DNA of 13,275 nucleotides, taken from positions 1-13,275 of the forward strand of contig DASQGX010000080.1 of assembly GCA_035632395.1 (NCBI GenBank). Reading direction: 5' to 3'. Source of the DNA: REEB95 sp035632395. Lineage in GTDB: Bacteria; Pseudomonadota; Alphaproteobacteria; ATCC43930; CGMCC-115725. How positions within the stretch are numbered: the stretch's first letter is position 1; each line of letters opens with the position of its first letter. The position numbers and the translations under genes were made by a program. The notes under the pieces were generated by a model. That model ran no database searches, was not told the origin of the DNA, and was given only the letters and a program-made list of their open reading frames with translations. This document shows positions 6,250-13,188 of this stretch, piece after piece.

Positions 6250-8967
6250 ATGCTATCGCTCGGCTCGATTGCCTTCGCCGCGCCGTGGCTGCTGGCCGGT
6301 TTGGCGGCGCTGCCGGTATTGTGGTGGCTATTGCGCGTGACGCCGCCGGCGCCGAAGCGCGTCCGCTTTCCGGCGCTGCGTTTGATGCTCGGATTGGCGC
6401 CGCCGGAGGAAACGCCGGCGAAGACGCCACTTTGGCTCATCCTTCTCCGCATGCTGCTGGCGGCGTCGGTGATCCTGGCGCTGGCGCAGCCGCTGCTCAA
6501 TCCGCGCGCGCCGATTGCCGCCGCTGGTCCCGTGGTGTTCGCTGTGGACGACGGCTGGAGCGCGGCACGGAACTGGGATGTGATGCGCGGTACGCTCGAC
6601 CGGTTGATCGACCAGGCAGCGCGCGAACGCCGCGAGATCGTCCTCTTCGGCACCGCCGATCCGCCGGGCGGCCGCGCTGCAAGCGATCTGTCGCTGTTGC
6701 GTCCGGCCGACGCGCGCGCCGCCGCCGCTAATCTGCAGCCGCGTCCGTGGCCGGACGATCGCGCCCAGGCGCTGGCGCGTCTCGACCGCCTCGGCCTGTC
6801 GCAGGCGGCTGAGATCGTATGGTTGAGCGACGGCGTCGACGGCGGCGACGCCGCAGAGTTTGCCACCGGCCTCGCCCGTCGCGGACCGCTGACGGTGATG
6901 GCGGCGAGCGGCAACGGCTTGCCGCGGTTGTTGGCGCCTGCCGATGCTGACGACAAGGACCTGACGGTGACGGTCGAGCGCGCCGATCCGAGTCTGCCCG
7001 ACGCGTTGACGTTGCGCGCGCTCGGCGACGACGGCCGGCTGCTGGCGCAGCGTGCAGTGACGATTCCGGCCGGCGAGCGCTCGATCGTCGCACACGTGCC
7101 GATGCCGACCGAGCTGCGCAATCGCGTTGCTTCGATTGCCATCGAGAACGAAGCTTCAGCCGGCGCGGTACTCCTGCTCGATGAGCGCTGGCGGCGGCGG
7201 CCTGTTGGTATCGCCGCCCGCCGCGACACAGCGCAGCCGTTGCTGAGCGGCGCCTATTATCTCAACAAGGCACTGTCGCCGTTCAGCGAGGTCCGCACCG
7301 GTGACGTTGCCACACTTATCAAGGGCGGCATCGCGGTGCTTGCCCTGCCCGATGGCGCGACGTTGAGCGACGGCGATCGGCAGGCGATCGCCCGCTGGCT
7401 CGATAACGGCGGCACCGTGCTGCGCTTCGCCGGGCCACATCTGGCGGCGCAGCCGGACGATACGCTGTTGCCCGTGCGCTTGCGCAGCGGCGACCGCATG
7501 CTCGGCGGTGCGCTGTCGTGGGAGCGGCCGGCGAAGCTCGCACCCTTCAGCGCCGACAGCCCGTTCGCGGGTCTCGCGATACCCGACGACGTCACGATTT
7601 CGCGCCAAGTCCTGGCCGAACCGACGGTCGATCTCGCGCAGAAGACTTGGGCGCGACTTGCCGACGGCACGCCGTTGGTCACGGCAGAAAAACGCGGCAA
7701 GGGCTGGCTCGTCCTGATCCACACCACCGCCGACCCCGAATGGTCGAACCTGGCGATCTCTGGACTGATGGTAGAGATGCTGCGCCGCGTCGTCGCGGTG
7801 AGCCAAGGCATCCCGGGGACGAGCGACAAGCCGCTGCCGCCGGTCGAAACTCTCGATGGTTTCGGACGATTACACGCAGCGCCCGCCACTGCCGCGACGA
7901 TCCCGGCCGGCGCATTCGCCAAGGTCGTCGCCGGGCCACGCAGTCCGCCCGGGTTCTACGGCACCGCCGACGCGCGCGTGGCGCTCAACCTAGCGCCGGC
8001 GGTGACGCACTTCGCGCCGCTGCCGGCGCTGCCGGCCGGCGTCCGGCGCGAAGATTTCGCGCGCGGCACCGAAGTCGATTTCCGGCCGCCGTTGCTGGCG
8101 TTCGCCTTAATGCTGATGCTGGCCGATTTCGCCATCGGCTTCGCGCTGCGCGGTTTGCTGCCGCGGATCGGCCGGCGCATCGGCTCGGCCGCGGGCGTCA
8201 TCGCGCTGTGCGTGGTACTCGGCGCAGCGACGGCGCAGGCCGCCGGTAATGACGCGGCAGCAATTGCCGCAGCCAGCCAGTTCCACCTCGCTTATGTGCG
8301 CACCGGCGTGCCGGACGTCGACGTCGAGTCGAAAGCCGGTCTGGTGGGTTTGGCCTATGTCCTGAACGAACGCACTGCGGTCGAAGCGGCGGCACCAATG
8401 GGCGTCAATCCCGAAACCGACGATCTGGTGTTCTTTCCGCTCATTTATTGGCCGGTGGTCGACGGCGAGCCGGCTCTGTCGCCGCAAGCGGTCGCTCGCG
8501 TGCAGCATTACCTCAACACCGGTGGCATCATCCTGTTCGATACCCGCGATCAGGAACAACCGACCGTCTTCAGCGCCGCCGCGGCGCAGGCGCGCCTGAA
8601 GCGGCTTGCCGCCGGTCTAGCGATCCCGCCGCTCGAGCCTCTGCCGCCCAATCACGTGCTGACCCGCTCGTTCTACCTGATGGAGAATTTTCCCGGCCGT
8701 TGGAGCGGCGGCCAGCTTTGGGTCGAGCCGACGGAGGACGCAGTCAACGACGGCGTGTCGAGCATCATCGTCGGCGGCAACGATTGGGCTGGCGCTTGGG
8801 CAGCCGACGCTCACGGCGTGCCGCTTTATGCCGTCGTGCCGGGCGGCGAGCCGCAGCGCGAAATGGCCTATCGCTTCGGTGTCAACCTGGTGATGTACGC
8901 GCTCACCGGCAACTACAAGAGCGACCAGGTGCATGTGCCGGCAATTCTCGAACGGTTAGGACAATGA
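6250..8967 (+). CDS. BatA-like N-terminus, vWA-like and DUF4159 domain membrane protein
   Basis: A 905-residue multidomain membrane protein. Residues 1-85 form a BatA/aerotolerance-type N-terminus with helices at about 9-28 and 61-80 and a basic loop between them, placing what follows in the periplasm by the positive-inside rule. A vWA-like domain spans about 93-230; its MIDAS reads DDGWS (100-104), lacking the first Ser, though SDG (194-196) is kept. A beta-rich linker follows (235-325), then a class I amidotransferase-like fold (about 330-520, with a WLDNGGTVLRFAGPH segment near 387-400). Helix 3 is about 613-633, a basic stretch 638-643, helix 4 about 646-661, then AQA (662-664) and the DUF4159 domain from about 676 to near the end. 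The only Cys is C654 in helix 4. The GGAG at 6237-6240 supports the ATG; the TGA overlaps the next gene as ATGA. Role: probably envelope maintenance with MoxR/DUF58; mechanism unknown. Confidence 0.9.
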   Translation: MLSLGSIAFAAPWLLAGLAALPVLWWLLRVTPPAPKRVRFPALRLMLGLAPPEETPAKTPLWLILLRMLLAASVILALAQPLLNPRAPIAAAGPVVFAVDDGWSAARNWDVMRGTLDRLIDQAARERREIVLFGTADPPGGRAASDLSLLRPADARAAAANLQPRPWPDDRAQALARLDRLGLSQAAEIVWLSDGVDGGDAAEFATGLARRGPLTVMAASGNGLPRLLAPADADDKDLTVTVERADPSLPDALTLRALGDDGRLLAQRAVTIPAGERSIVAHVPMPTELRNRVASIAIENEASAGAVLLLDERWRRRPVGIAARRDTAQPLLSGAYYLNKALSPFSEVRTGDVATLIKGGIAVLALPDGATLSDGDRQAIARWLDNGGTVLRFAGPHLAAQPDDTLLPVRLRSGDRMLGGALSWERPAKLAPFSADSPFAGLAIPDDVTISRQVLAEPTVDLAQKTWARLADGTPLVTAEKRGKGWLVLIHTTADPEWSNLAISGLMVEMLRRVVAVSQGIPGTSDKPLPPVETLDGFGRLHAAPATAATIPAGAFAKVVAGPRSPPGFYGTADARVALNLAPAVTHFAPLPALPAGVRREDFARGTEVDFRPPLLAFALMLMLADFAIGFALRGLLPRIGRRIGSAAGVIALCVVLGAATAQAAGNDAAAIAAASQFHLAYVRTGVPDVDVESKAGLVGLAYVLNERTAVEAAAPMGVNPETDDLVFFPLIYWPVVDGEPALSPQAVARVQHYLNTGGIILFDTRDQEQPTVFSAAAAQARLKRLAAGLAIPPLEPLPPNHVLTRSFYLMENFPGRWSGGQLWVEPTEDAVNDGVSSIIVGGNDWAGAWAADAHGVPLYAVVPGGEPQREMAYRFGVNLVMYALTGNYKSDQVHVPAILERLGQ

Positions 8968-11048
8968 CCGGCTGGAGCCTCGCCACCTCGCCGCTGCTAC
9001 CATGGTGGGCAATCGGCGTGTTTGCGGGCACAGCCCTCGTGCTGATCGCCTTCGGCGCCTGGCAGCGCGCCCGTGGCACGGCACTGCGGCTGCTCGCGGT
9101 CCTGGCGCTCGCAGCGATCGTCATCAATCCGTCGCTGGTCGAGGAAAAACGCGCGCCGCTCCATGACGTCGCCGCGGTGATTGTCGACGACTCGCCGAGC
9201 ATGCGTATCGGCCAGCGGCAGCAATACGCGGCGGCGGCGCTGCAGACGGTCACCGAGCGGTTGGCCCGCCTGCCTGGCCTTGACGTGCGCGTGGTGCACG
9301 CCGGCGCGCCCGATCCGGCCACGCCTTTCGTCGATGCGGGGACACAGCTCTATACCGCGCTTAGCCGCGCGCTGGCGGACGTGCCGCGCCAACGCATTGC
9401 CGGTGCGATCCTGATCACCGACGGACAGATCCACGACATGCCGCCGCCGCAGCGTCTGGCGTTCGACGCGCCGCTGCATGTCCTCCTGACCGGCCAGCCC
9501 GGCGAGGCTGACCGTCAACTTATCGTCCGCAACGCGCCGAAATTCGGCCTCGTCGGCAAGACCGTCGAACTCGCCGTGCGCGTCGAGGATCTGCCGGCCT
9601 CTGGCGCTGCCGGCGAGGCACAGCTCACGATCCGCAAGGATGGCGGCTTGCCGACGATCCAAACGGTGCCGGTCGGCAAGGACGTAATCGTGCCGGTGAC
9701 GATCGATCACGGCGGACCCAATGTTGTCGAGCTCGCGGTCAACGCCGGACCGCACGAGCTCACGCTCGAGAACAATCGCGCTGCCTTCGTCATCAACGGC
9801 GTCCGCGACCGGCTAAAAGTGCTGCTGATCAGCGGCGAGCCGAACCAGGACGAGCGCACCTGGCGCAACATTCTCAAATCGGATCCGTCGGTCGACCTCA
9901 TCCACTTCACCATCCTGCGCCCGCCCGAAAAGCAGGATGGCACGCCGATCCGCGAATTGAGCCTGATCGCCTTCCCGATTCGCGAGCTGTTCGACGTCAA
10001 GCTGCACCAGTTTGACCTGATCATCTTCGACCGTTACCGCCAGCGCAGTGTGCTGCCGCAGGCCTATATCGAGAACATCGCCGATTATGTGCGTGACGGC
10101 GGCGCGCTGTTGGTATCCGCCGGTCCATCATTTGCTACGCCGCTGTCGCTCTATCGTACGCCGCTTGGTGCGGTGCTGCCGGCAGCGCCAACGGGCGATG
10201 TCTATAACGATGGATTCGTGCCGCAGGTCACGGCAATCGGCCGGCGCGATCCGGTGACCGAGGATCTGCCAGGATTGCCAGTGCAGCCCGACGCGGTGCC
10301 GCCGTGGGGCCGCTGGTTCCGCATCATCGGCGCGCAGGCGCAACGCGGCGTGACCGTTATGACGGGCTATCAGAATGAGCCGCTGCTGGTGCTCGATCGC
10401 GTCGGCAAAGGCCGGGTCGCACAGCTGATGTCCGATGAAATGTGGCTGTGGACGCGCGGCTATGAAGGCGGCGGCCCGCAGGCCGAATTGCTGCGCCGGA
10501 TCGTCTACTGGCTGATGAAGGAACCTGAGCTTGAGGAAAACGACCTGCGCGCGGCGATCGACGGCAACAAGCTGACGGTGACGCGGCAGTCGCTGCAACC
10601 CGATGATTCGCCGGTACAAGTCACGCAACCGGACGGCAAGACCCTGACGCTGAACCTCACGCCGGCGCACGGCGGCCGCAGCGTCGCGACGCTCGGCGTC
10701 GACGAAAGCGGCCTTTATCGCGTCAGCGATGGTCAGCGCACCGCGCTGGCGGCGGCCGGCTCGCTCAATCCGGTCGAGATGGCCGACGTGCGCACCACGG
10801 ACGAAAAGGTCAAGGCCGACGTCGCGGCCAGCGGCGGCGGAATTTTCTGGGTCGGACCGGGCAGCGTGCCCGACATCCGCTCGGTCGATCCCGGGCAGTC
10901 GGCGACCGGCCGCAACTGGATCGGGTTGCACCGTAACGGCGACTATATCGTGACCGGCGTCGGCGAGACGCCGCTGCTGCCCGGCGCGCTGGCCTTGCTC
11001 CTGGCGCTCGGACTGTTGATTCTGGCGTGGCGGCGGGAGGGCCGCTGA
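8964..11048 (+). CDS. Membrane-anchored vWA and amidotransferase-fold protein
   Basis: A 694-residue protein with two N-terminal helices (about 15-33 and 40-56, basic loop between), a large domain region and a C-terminal helix (about 671-687) followed by RREGR. Topology suggests the bulk lies in the periplasm. A vWA domain begins with an intact MIDAS, DDSPS at 75-79 (in DxSxS register from D75), and has TDG at 152-154. A beta-rich segment runs about 182-280, then a class I amidotransferase-like fold about 285-520 with DLIIFDRY near 350 and YVRDGGALLVSAG near 375-387. That position has no Cys, and I find no Cys in the whole protein, so amidotransferase chemistry is unlikely. I chose the ATG at 8964: it overlaps the previous stop as ATGA, has AGGA at 8958-8961 and leads directly into helix 1. 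The layout parallels the preceding protein, suggesting ancient duplication. Confidence 0.88.
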   Translation: MTGWSLATSPLLPWWAIGVFAGTALVLIAFGAWQRARGTALRLLAVLALAAIVINPSLVEEKRAPLHDVAAVIVDDSPSMRIGQRQQYAAAALQTVTERLARLPGLDVRVVHAGAPDPATPFVDAGTQLYTALSRALADVPRQRIAGAILITDGQIHDMPPPQRLAFDAPLHVLLTGQPGEADRQLIVRNAPKFGLVGKTVELAVRVEDLPASGAAGEAQLTIRKDGGLPTIQTVPVGKDVIVPVTIDHGGPNVVELAVNAGPHELTLENNRAAFVINGVRDRLKVLLISGEPNQDERTWRNILKSDPSVDLIHFTILRPPEKQDGTPIRELSLIAFPIRELFDVKLHQFDLIIFDRYRQRSVLPQAYIENIADYVRDGGALLVSAGPSFATPLSLYRTPLGAVLPAAPTGDVYNDGFVPQVTAIGRRDPVTEDLPGLPVQPDAVPPWGRWFRIIGAQAQRGVTVMTGYQNEPLLVLDRVGKGRVAQLMSDEMWLWTRGYEGGGPQAELLRRIVYWLMKEPELEENDLRAAIDGNKLTVTRQSLQPDDSPVQVTQPDGKTLTLNLTPAHGGRSVATLGVDESGLYRVSDGQRTALAAAGSLNPVEMADVRTTDEKVKADVAASGGGIFWVGPGSVPDIRSVDPGQSATGRNWIGLHRNGDYIVTGVGETPLLPGALALLLALGLLILAWRREGR

Positions 11049-11051
11049 ACC

Positions 11052-11555
11052 GTGCTTGGCGGTTGGCACGATTTCTACGCCATTCTGGCGATGGCGGCGG
11101 GCACGCTGATCGGCGCCATGTTCATCGTTGCGTCGATCGGTGGCCGCAACGTGACGCGGGCGCGTGCCACTGCAGTCGCTTCGTTCGTGACACCGACCGT
11201 GATCCATCTGTCGGTCGTGCTATTGGCCTGTGCGCTCTTGGTCGTGCCGACATTGGAGCGCCAGACCCTGGGTATCATCGGCGTGATCGGCGGTCTCGTC
11301 GGCCTGGCGGCCGCAACACGTATTTGCTGGCAAGTACTGCACAGTAAAGTCGATCACGTCGACCGGCTGTGGTACGGCGGCCTGCCCCTGCTCGGTTACG
11401 TCGGCATCATCGTCGCCGCGATTATGATCCTGGCACAGACGCCGTTCAGTCTGGAGACGTTGGCGGCGGCGTTCGGCGTCTTAATCGTCGCCAGCATCCG
11501 CAACGCCTGGGACCTGATCATTTATCTGGTCGGCCAGGACCGCAGCACGCCTTAA
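11052..11555 (+). CDS. Conserved-looking five-helix membrane protein of unknown function
   Basis: A 167-residue hydrophobic protein. I do not recognise a named family. It opens with LGGWHDFYAILAMAAGTLIG, and helices lie at about 7-29, 47-66, 73-95, 109-128 and 134-149, closing with an IRNAWDLIIYLV segment (149-160). This GWHDF...IRNAWD layout resembles small uncharacterised inner-membrane proteins seen in several bacteria. The GTG start at 11052 lies 3 nt after the previous stop, with GGGAGG at 11035-11040 as ribosome binding site 11 nt upstream, slightly far. Spacing makes it the fifth gene of the MoxR operon, so a part in the same envelope process is possible but is only an inference from position. 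Confidence 0.82.
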   Translation: MLGGWHDFYAILAMAAGTLIGAMFIVASIGGRNVTRARATAVASFVTPTVIHLSVVLLACALLVVPTLERQTLGIIGVIGGLVGLAAATRICWQVLHSKVDHVDRLWYGGLPLLGYVGIIVAAIMILAQTPFSLETLAAAFGVLIVASIRNAWDLIIYLVGQDRSTP

Positions 11556-11627
11556 TCAAAAGGTTCGCCGAACGCAGTGGGCTAAGCCCTGCCGGATTTG
11601 CTAGGGTCCGCGCCGAGGAGGAACCCT
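11556..11627 (+). promoter_or_regulatory. 72-nt gap before psd: two 11-bp palindromes and a strong ribosome binding site
   Basis: This gap holds GTTCG-C-CGAAC (11563-11573) and GGGCT-A-AGCCC (11579-11589), each with 5-bp arms about a single central base, centres 16 bp apart. AGGAGG at 11616-11621, 6 nt before the ATG at 11628, is a near-perfect Shine-Dalgarno and fixes the psd start. I see no convincing promoter and no T-run that would make a factor-independent terminator, so psd may be read through from the MoxR operon or have its own unrecognised promoter. Confidence 0.5.
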
Positions 11628-12314
11628 ATGTGGCGCCGGGCTTTGCCGCCCATCCATCCTGATGGCTGGCGGTTCATTCTGATCTTCGCGGCGGTGACGC
11701 TCATCCTGTTCTGGATGGCGCAGCCGCTTGGCTGGCTTGGCGTGATCGCGACGATCTGGTGCGTGACCTTCTTCCGCAACCCCTGGCGCGTCACACCGCA
11801 GCGCGAAGGCCTAGTGGTCGCGCCGGCCGATGGCGTGATCGTGACGGTTGATGAAGCCGTGCCGCCGCCCGAGCTCGGCATGGGCGATGCACCAATGCGC
11901 CGGATTGGCATTTTCCTGTCGATCTTCGACGTGCACGTAAACCGAGTGCCGGCCGCGGGGCGTGTGGTGAAAACCGCCTATCGCAAGGGCAAGTTCGTCA
12001 ACGCCGCGCTCGACAAGGCGAGCGAGGACAACGAGCGTATGGCGATCCGCCTGGCGCTACCCGACGGCGCCGAGATCGCCGTGGTGCAGATCGCCGGCCT
12101 GATCGCGCGGCGCATTCTGTGCGATCTGACCGAAGGCCAGAGCGTGATTGCCGGGCAGCGGCTCGGCTTGATCCGCTTCGGCAGCCGCACCGATCTTTAT
12201 CTGCCGTCTTCGTGGTCGCATTTCGCCATCGTCGGCCAGCGCATGGTCGGCGGCGAGACGGTGCTGGCCGATGCGCGCGCCAGCGAAAGCGCGCGCGCGG
12301 GCATGGTGCACTGA
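11628..12314 (+). CDS. psd: Phosphatidylserine decarboxylase, short (PSD-A type)
   Basis: A 228-residue pyruvoyl enzyme of the inner membrane that converts phosphatidylserine to phosphatidylethanolamine. It is the short form common in alphaproteobacteria. Two hydrophobic segments (about 15-30 and 33-48) precede FFRNPWR (48-54). The PADG at 66-69 and DVHVNRVP at 101-108 hold the likely Asp and His of the self-cleavage triad. The cleavage site is RFGSRTD, with G185/S186; S186 would become the pyruvoyl group, giving a beta chain to 185 and a short alpha chain to the end. I chose the ATG at 11628 over an in-frame TTG at 11598 because AGGAGG lies 6 nt upstream. The stop overlaps the pssA ATG by one base, so substrate-making and substrate-using enzymes are made together. 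Confidence 0.95.
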   Translation: MWRRALPPIHPDGWRFILIFAAVTLILFWMAQPLGWLGVIATIWCVTFFRNPWRVTPQREGLVVAPADGVIVTVDEAVPPPELGMGDAPMRRIGIFLSIFDVHVNRVPAAGRVVKTAYRKGKFVNAALDKASEDNERMAIRLALPDGAEIAVVQIAGLIARRILCDLTEGQSVIAGQRLGLIRFGSRTDLYLPSSWSHFAIVGQRMVGGETVLADARASESARAGMVH

Positions 12315-13108
12315 TGCCGTTGCGCCGCCCGCGCGTCCGCGTCCGGCCGATGGGCGCGTTTTCGCTCAACCGGATGATTCCAAACATCCTGACGCTGCTT
12401 GCGCTGTGTGCCGGCATGACCGCGATCCGCCTCGCCTTCCTCGACCGCTTCGAGCAGGCGACGGCAGCGATCATCATCGCCGGCATCCTCGACGGCATCG
12501 ACGGTCGCATCGCGCGCCTGCTCAAAGGAACGTCGAGTTTCGGCGCAGAGCTCGATTCGCTGTCCGACTTCGTCAGCTTCGGCGCCGCGCCGGCGATCAT
12601 GCTCGACATTTGGACGATGGATTCGCTGCACGGCATCGGCTGGGCGCTGGCGCTGCTGTTCGCGGTATGCACGGCGCTGCGGCTGGCACGGTTCAACACC
12701 CAGATCGGCGCCGAGTTGCCGCCTTACGCCTACAACTTCTTCACCGGCGTGCCGGCGCCGGCTGGCGCCGGGTTGGTGATGATCCCGATGTTCTTATATT
12801 TCGAGACCGGAATCAGCTTCTTCCGCTCGCCGATCCTGTGCGGCGCCGTGCTGGCGGCAGTGGCGGCACTTATGGTAAGCCGCGTGCCGACCTTTGCGTT
12901 CAAGAGCTTTCGCATTCCGCGGGAGTGGGTTCTGCCCACGTTGCTGCTCGTGGGCGCGCTGGCCGCATTCCTCACGACCGAGCCGTGGATCACGCTGCTG
13001 ATCATCGGCGCACTCTATATCGGCTCAATCCCGGTGAGCATCCGCGCGTATGCTAGACTGCGGAGTGCCGCCGAGGAATTGCGCGCACCGCGCCTCAGTC
13101 AACCCTGA
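12314..13108 (+). CDS. pssA: CDP-diacylglycerol--serine O-phosphatidyltransferase (phosphatidylserine synthase, type II)
   Basis: A 264-residue integral membrane enzyme that joins serine to CDP-diacylglycerol, giving phosphatidylserine for Psd. The CDP-alcohol phosphotransferase signature is complete: D63-G64, A67-R68, G77, D81 and D85 in the DGxxARx8Gx3Dx3D spacing, with D60 just before. A typical MIPNILTLLALCAGM opening starts at 21, and about six to eight hydrophobic segments follow. Length matches type II synthases. The ATG at 12314 shares one base with the psd stop (TGATG); a second in-frame ATG at 12350 (residue 13) would also leave the core intact. The frame is open upstream inside psd, but that part is not homologous. 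This is the last gene of a two-gene phospholipid unit. Confidence 0.95.
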   Translation: MPLRRPRVRVRPMGAFSLNRMIPNILTLLALCAGMTAIRLAFLDRFEQATAAIIIAGILDGIDGRIARLLKGTSSFGAELDSLSDFVSFGAAPAIMLDIWTMDSLHGIGWALALLFAVCTALRLARFNTQIGAELPPYAYNFFTGVPAPAGAGLVMIPMFLYFETGISFFRSPILCGAVLAAVAALMVSRVPTFAFKSFRIPREWVLPTLLLVGALAAFLTTEPWITLLIIGALYIGSIPVSIRAYARLRSAAEELRAPRLSQP

Positions 13109-13188
13109 TACGCTCAAGCGGCTGTGATGTTAGCCGACGGCGCGTTCGTGTTAGAAGCGCCGGACGTCTGGCAGCACGGAGGCCTATC
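13109..13188 (+). other. 80-nt gap after pssA with ribosome binding site for the next gene
   Basis: GGAGG at 13178-13182 lies 6 nt before the ATG at 13189. No strong terminator follows pssA: the only inverted repeat (CGGCGC at 13138-13143, GCGCCG at 13157-13162) has a 13-nt loop and no T-run. I see no clear promoter. Confidence 0.45.

Noticed and set aside
6243..7229. A 328-codon minus-strand frame opposite the start of the BatA/DUF4159 gene
   Set aside because: Ser/Arg/Ala-rich, no domain signature, no ribosome binding site, and it opposes a well-supported gene. Long antisense frames are expected at this GC content.
8448..8963. Plus-strand extension of the 694-residue protein by 172 codons
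   Set aside because: The extension overlaps DUF4159 in another frame, is Arg/Ala-rich without homology, and the ATG at 8964 has the ATGA overlap, a Shine-Dalgarno and leads directly into a membrane helix.
11601..11607. TGCTAGGGT resembling an extended -10 element before psd
   Set aside because: No matching -35 hexamer at the right distance, and the start of transcription would fall almost on the ribosome binding site.
12119..12313. Upstream extension of pssA inside psd
   Set aside because: It is Arg-rich shadow sequence; the core enzyme and the TGATG junction support the start at 12314.
13138..13162. Possible terminator after pssA
   Set aside because: Only a 6-bp stem with a 13-nt loop and no T-run; too weak to call.
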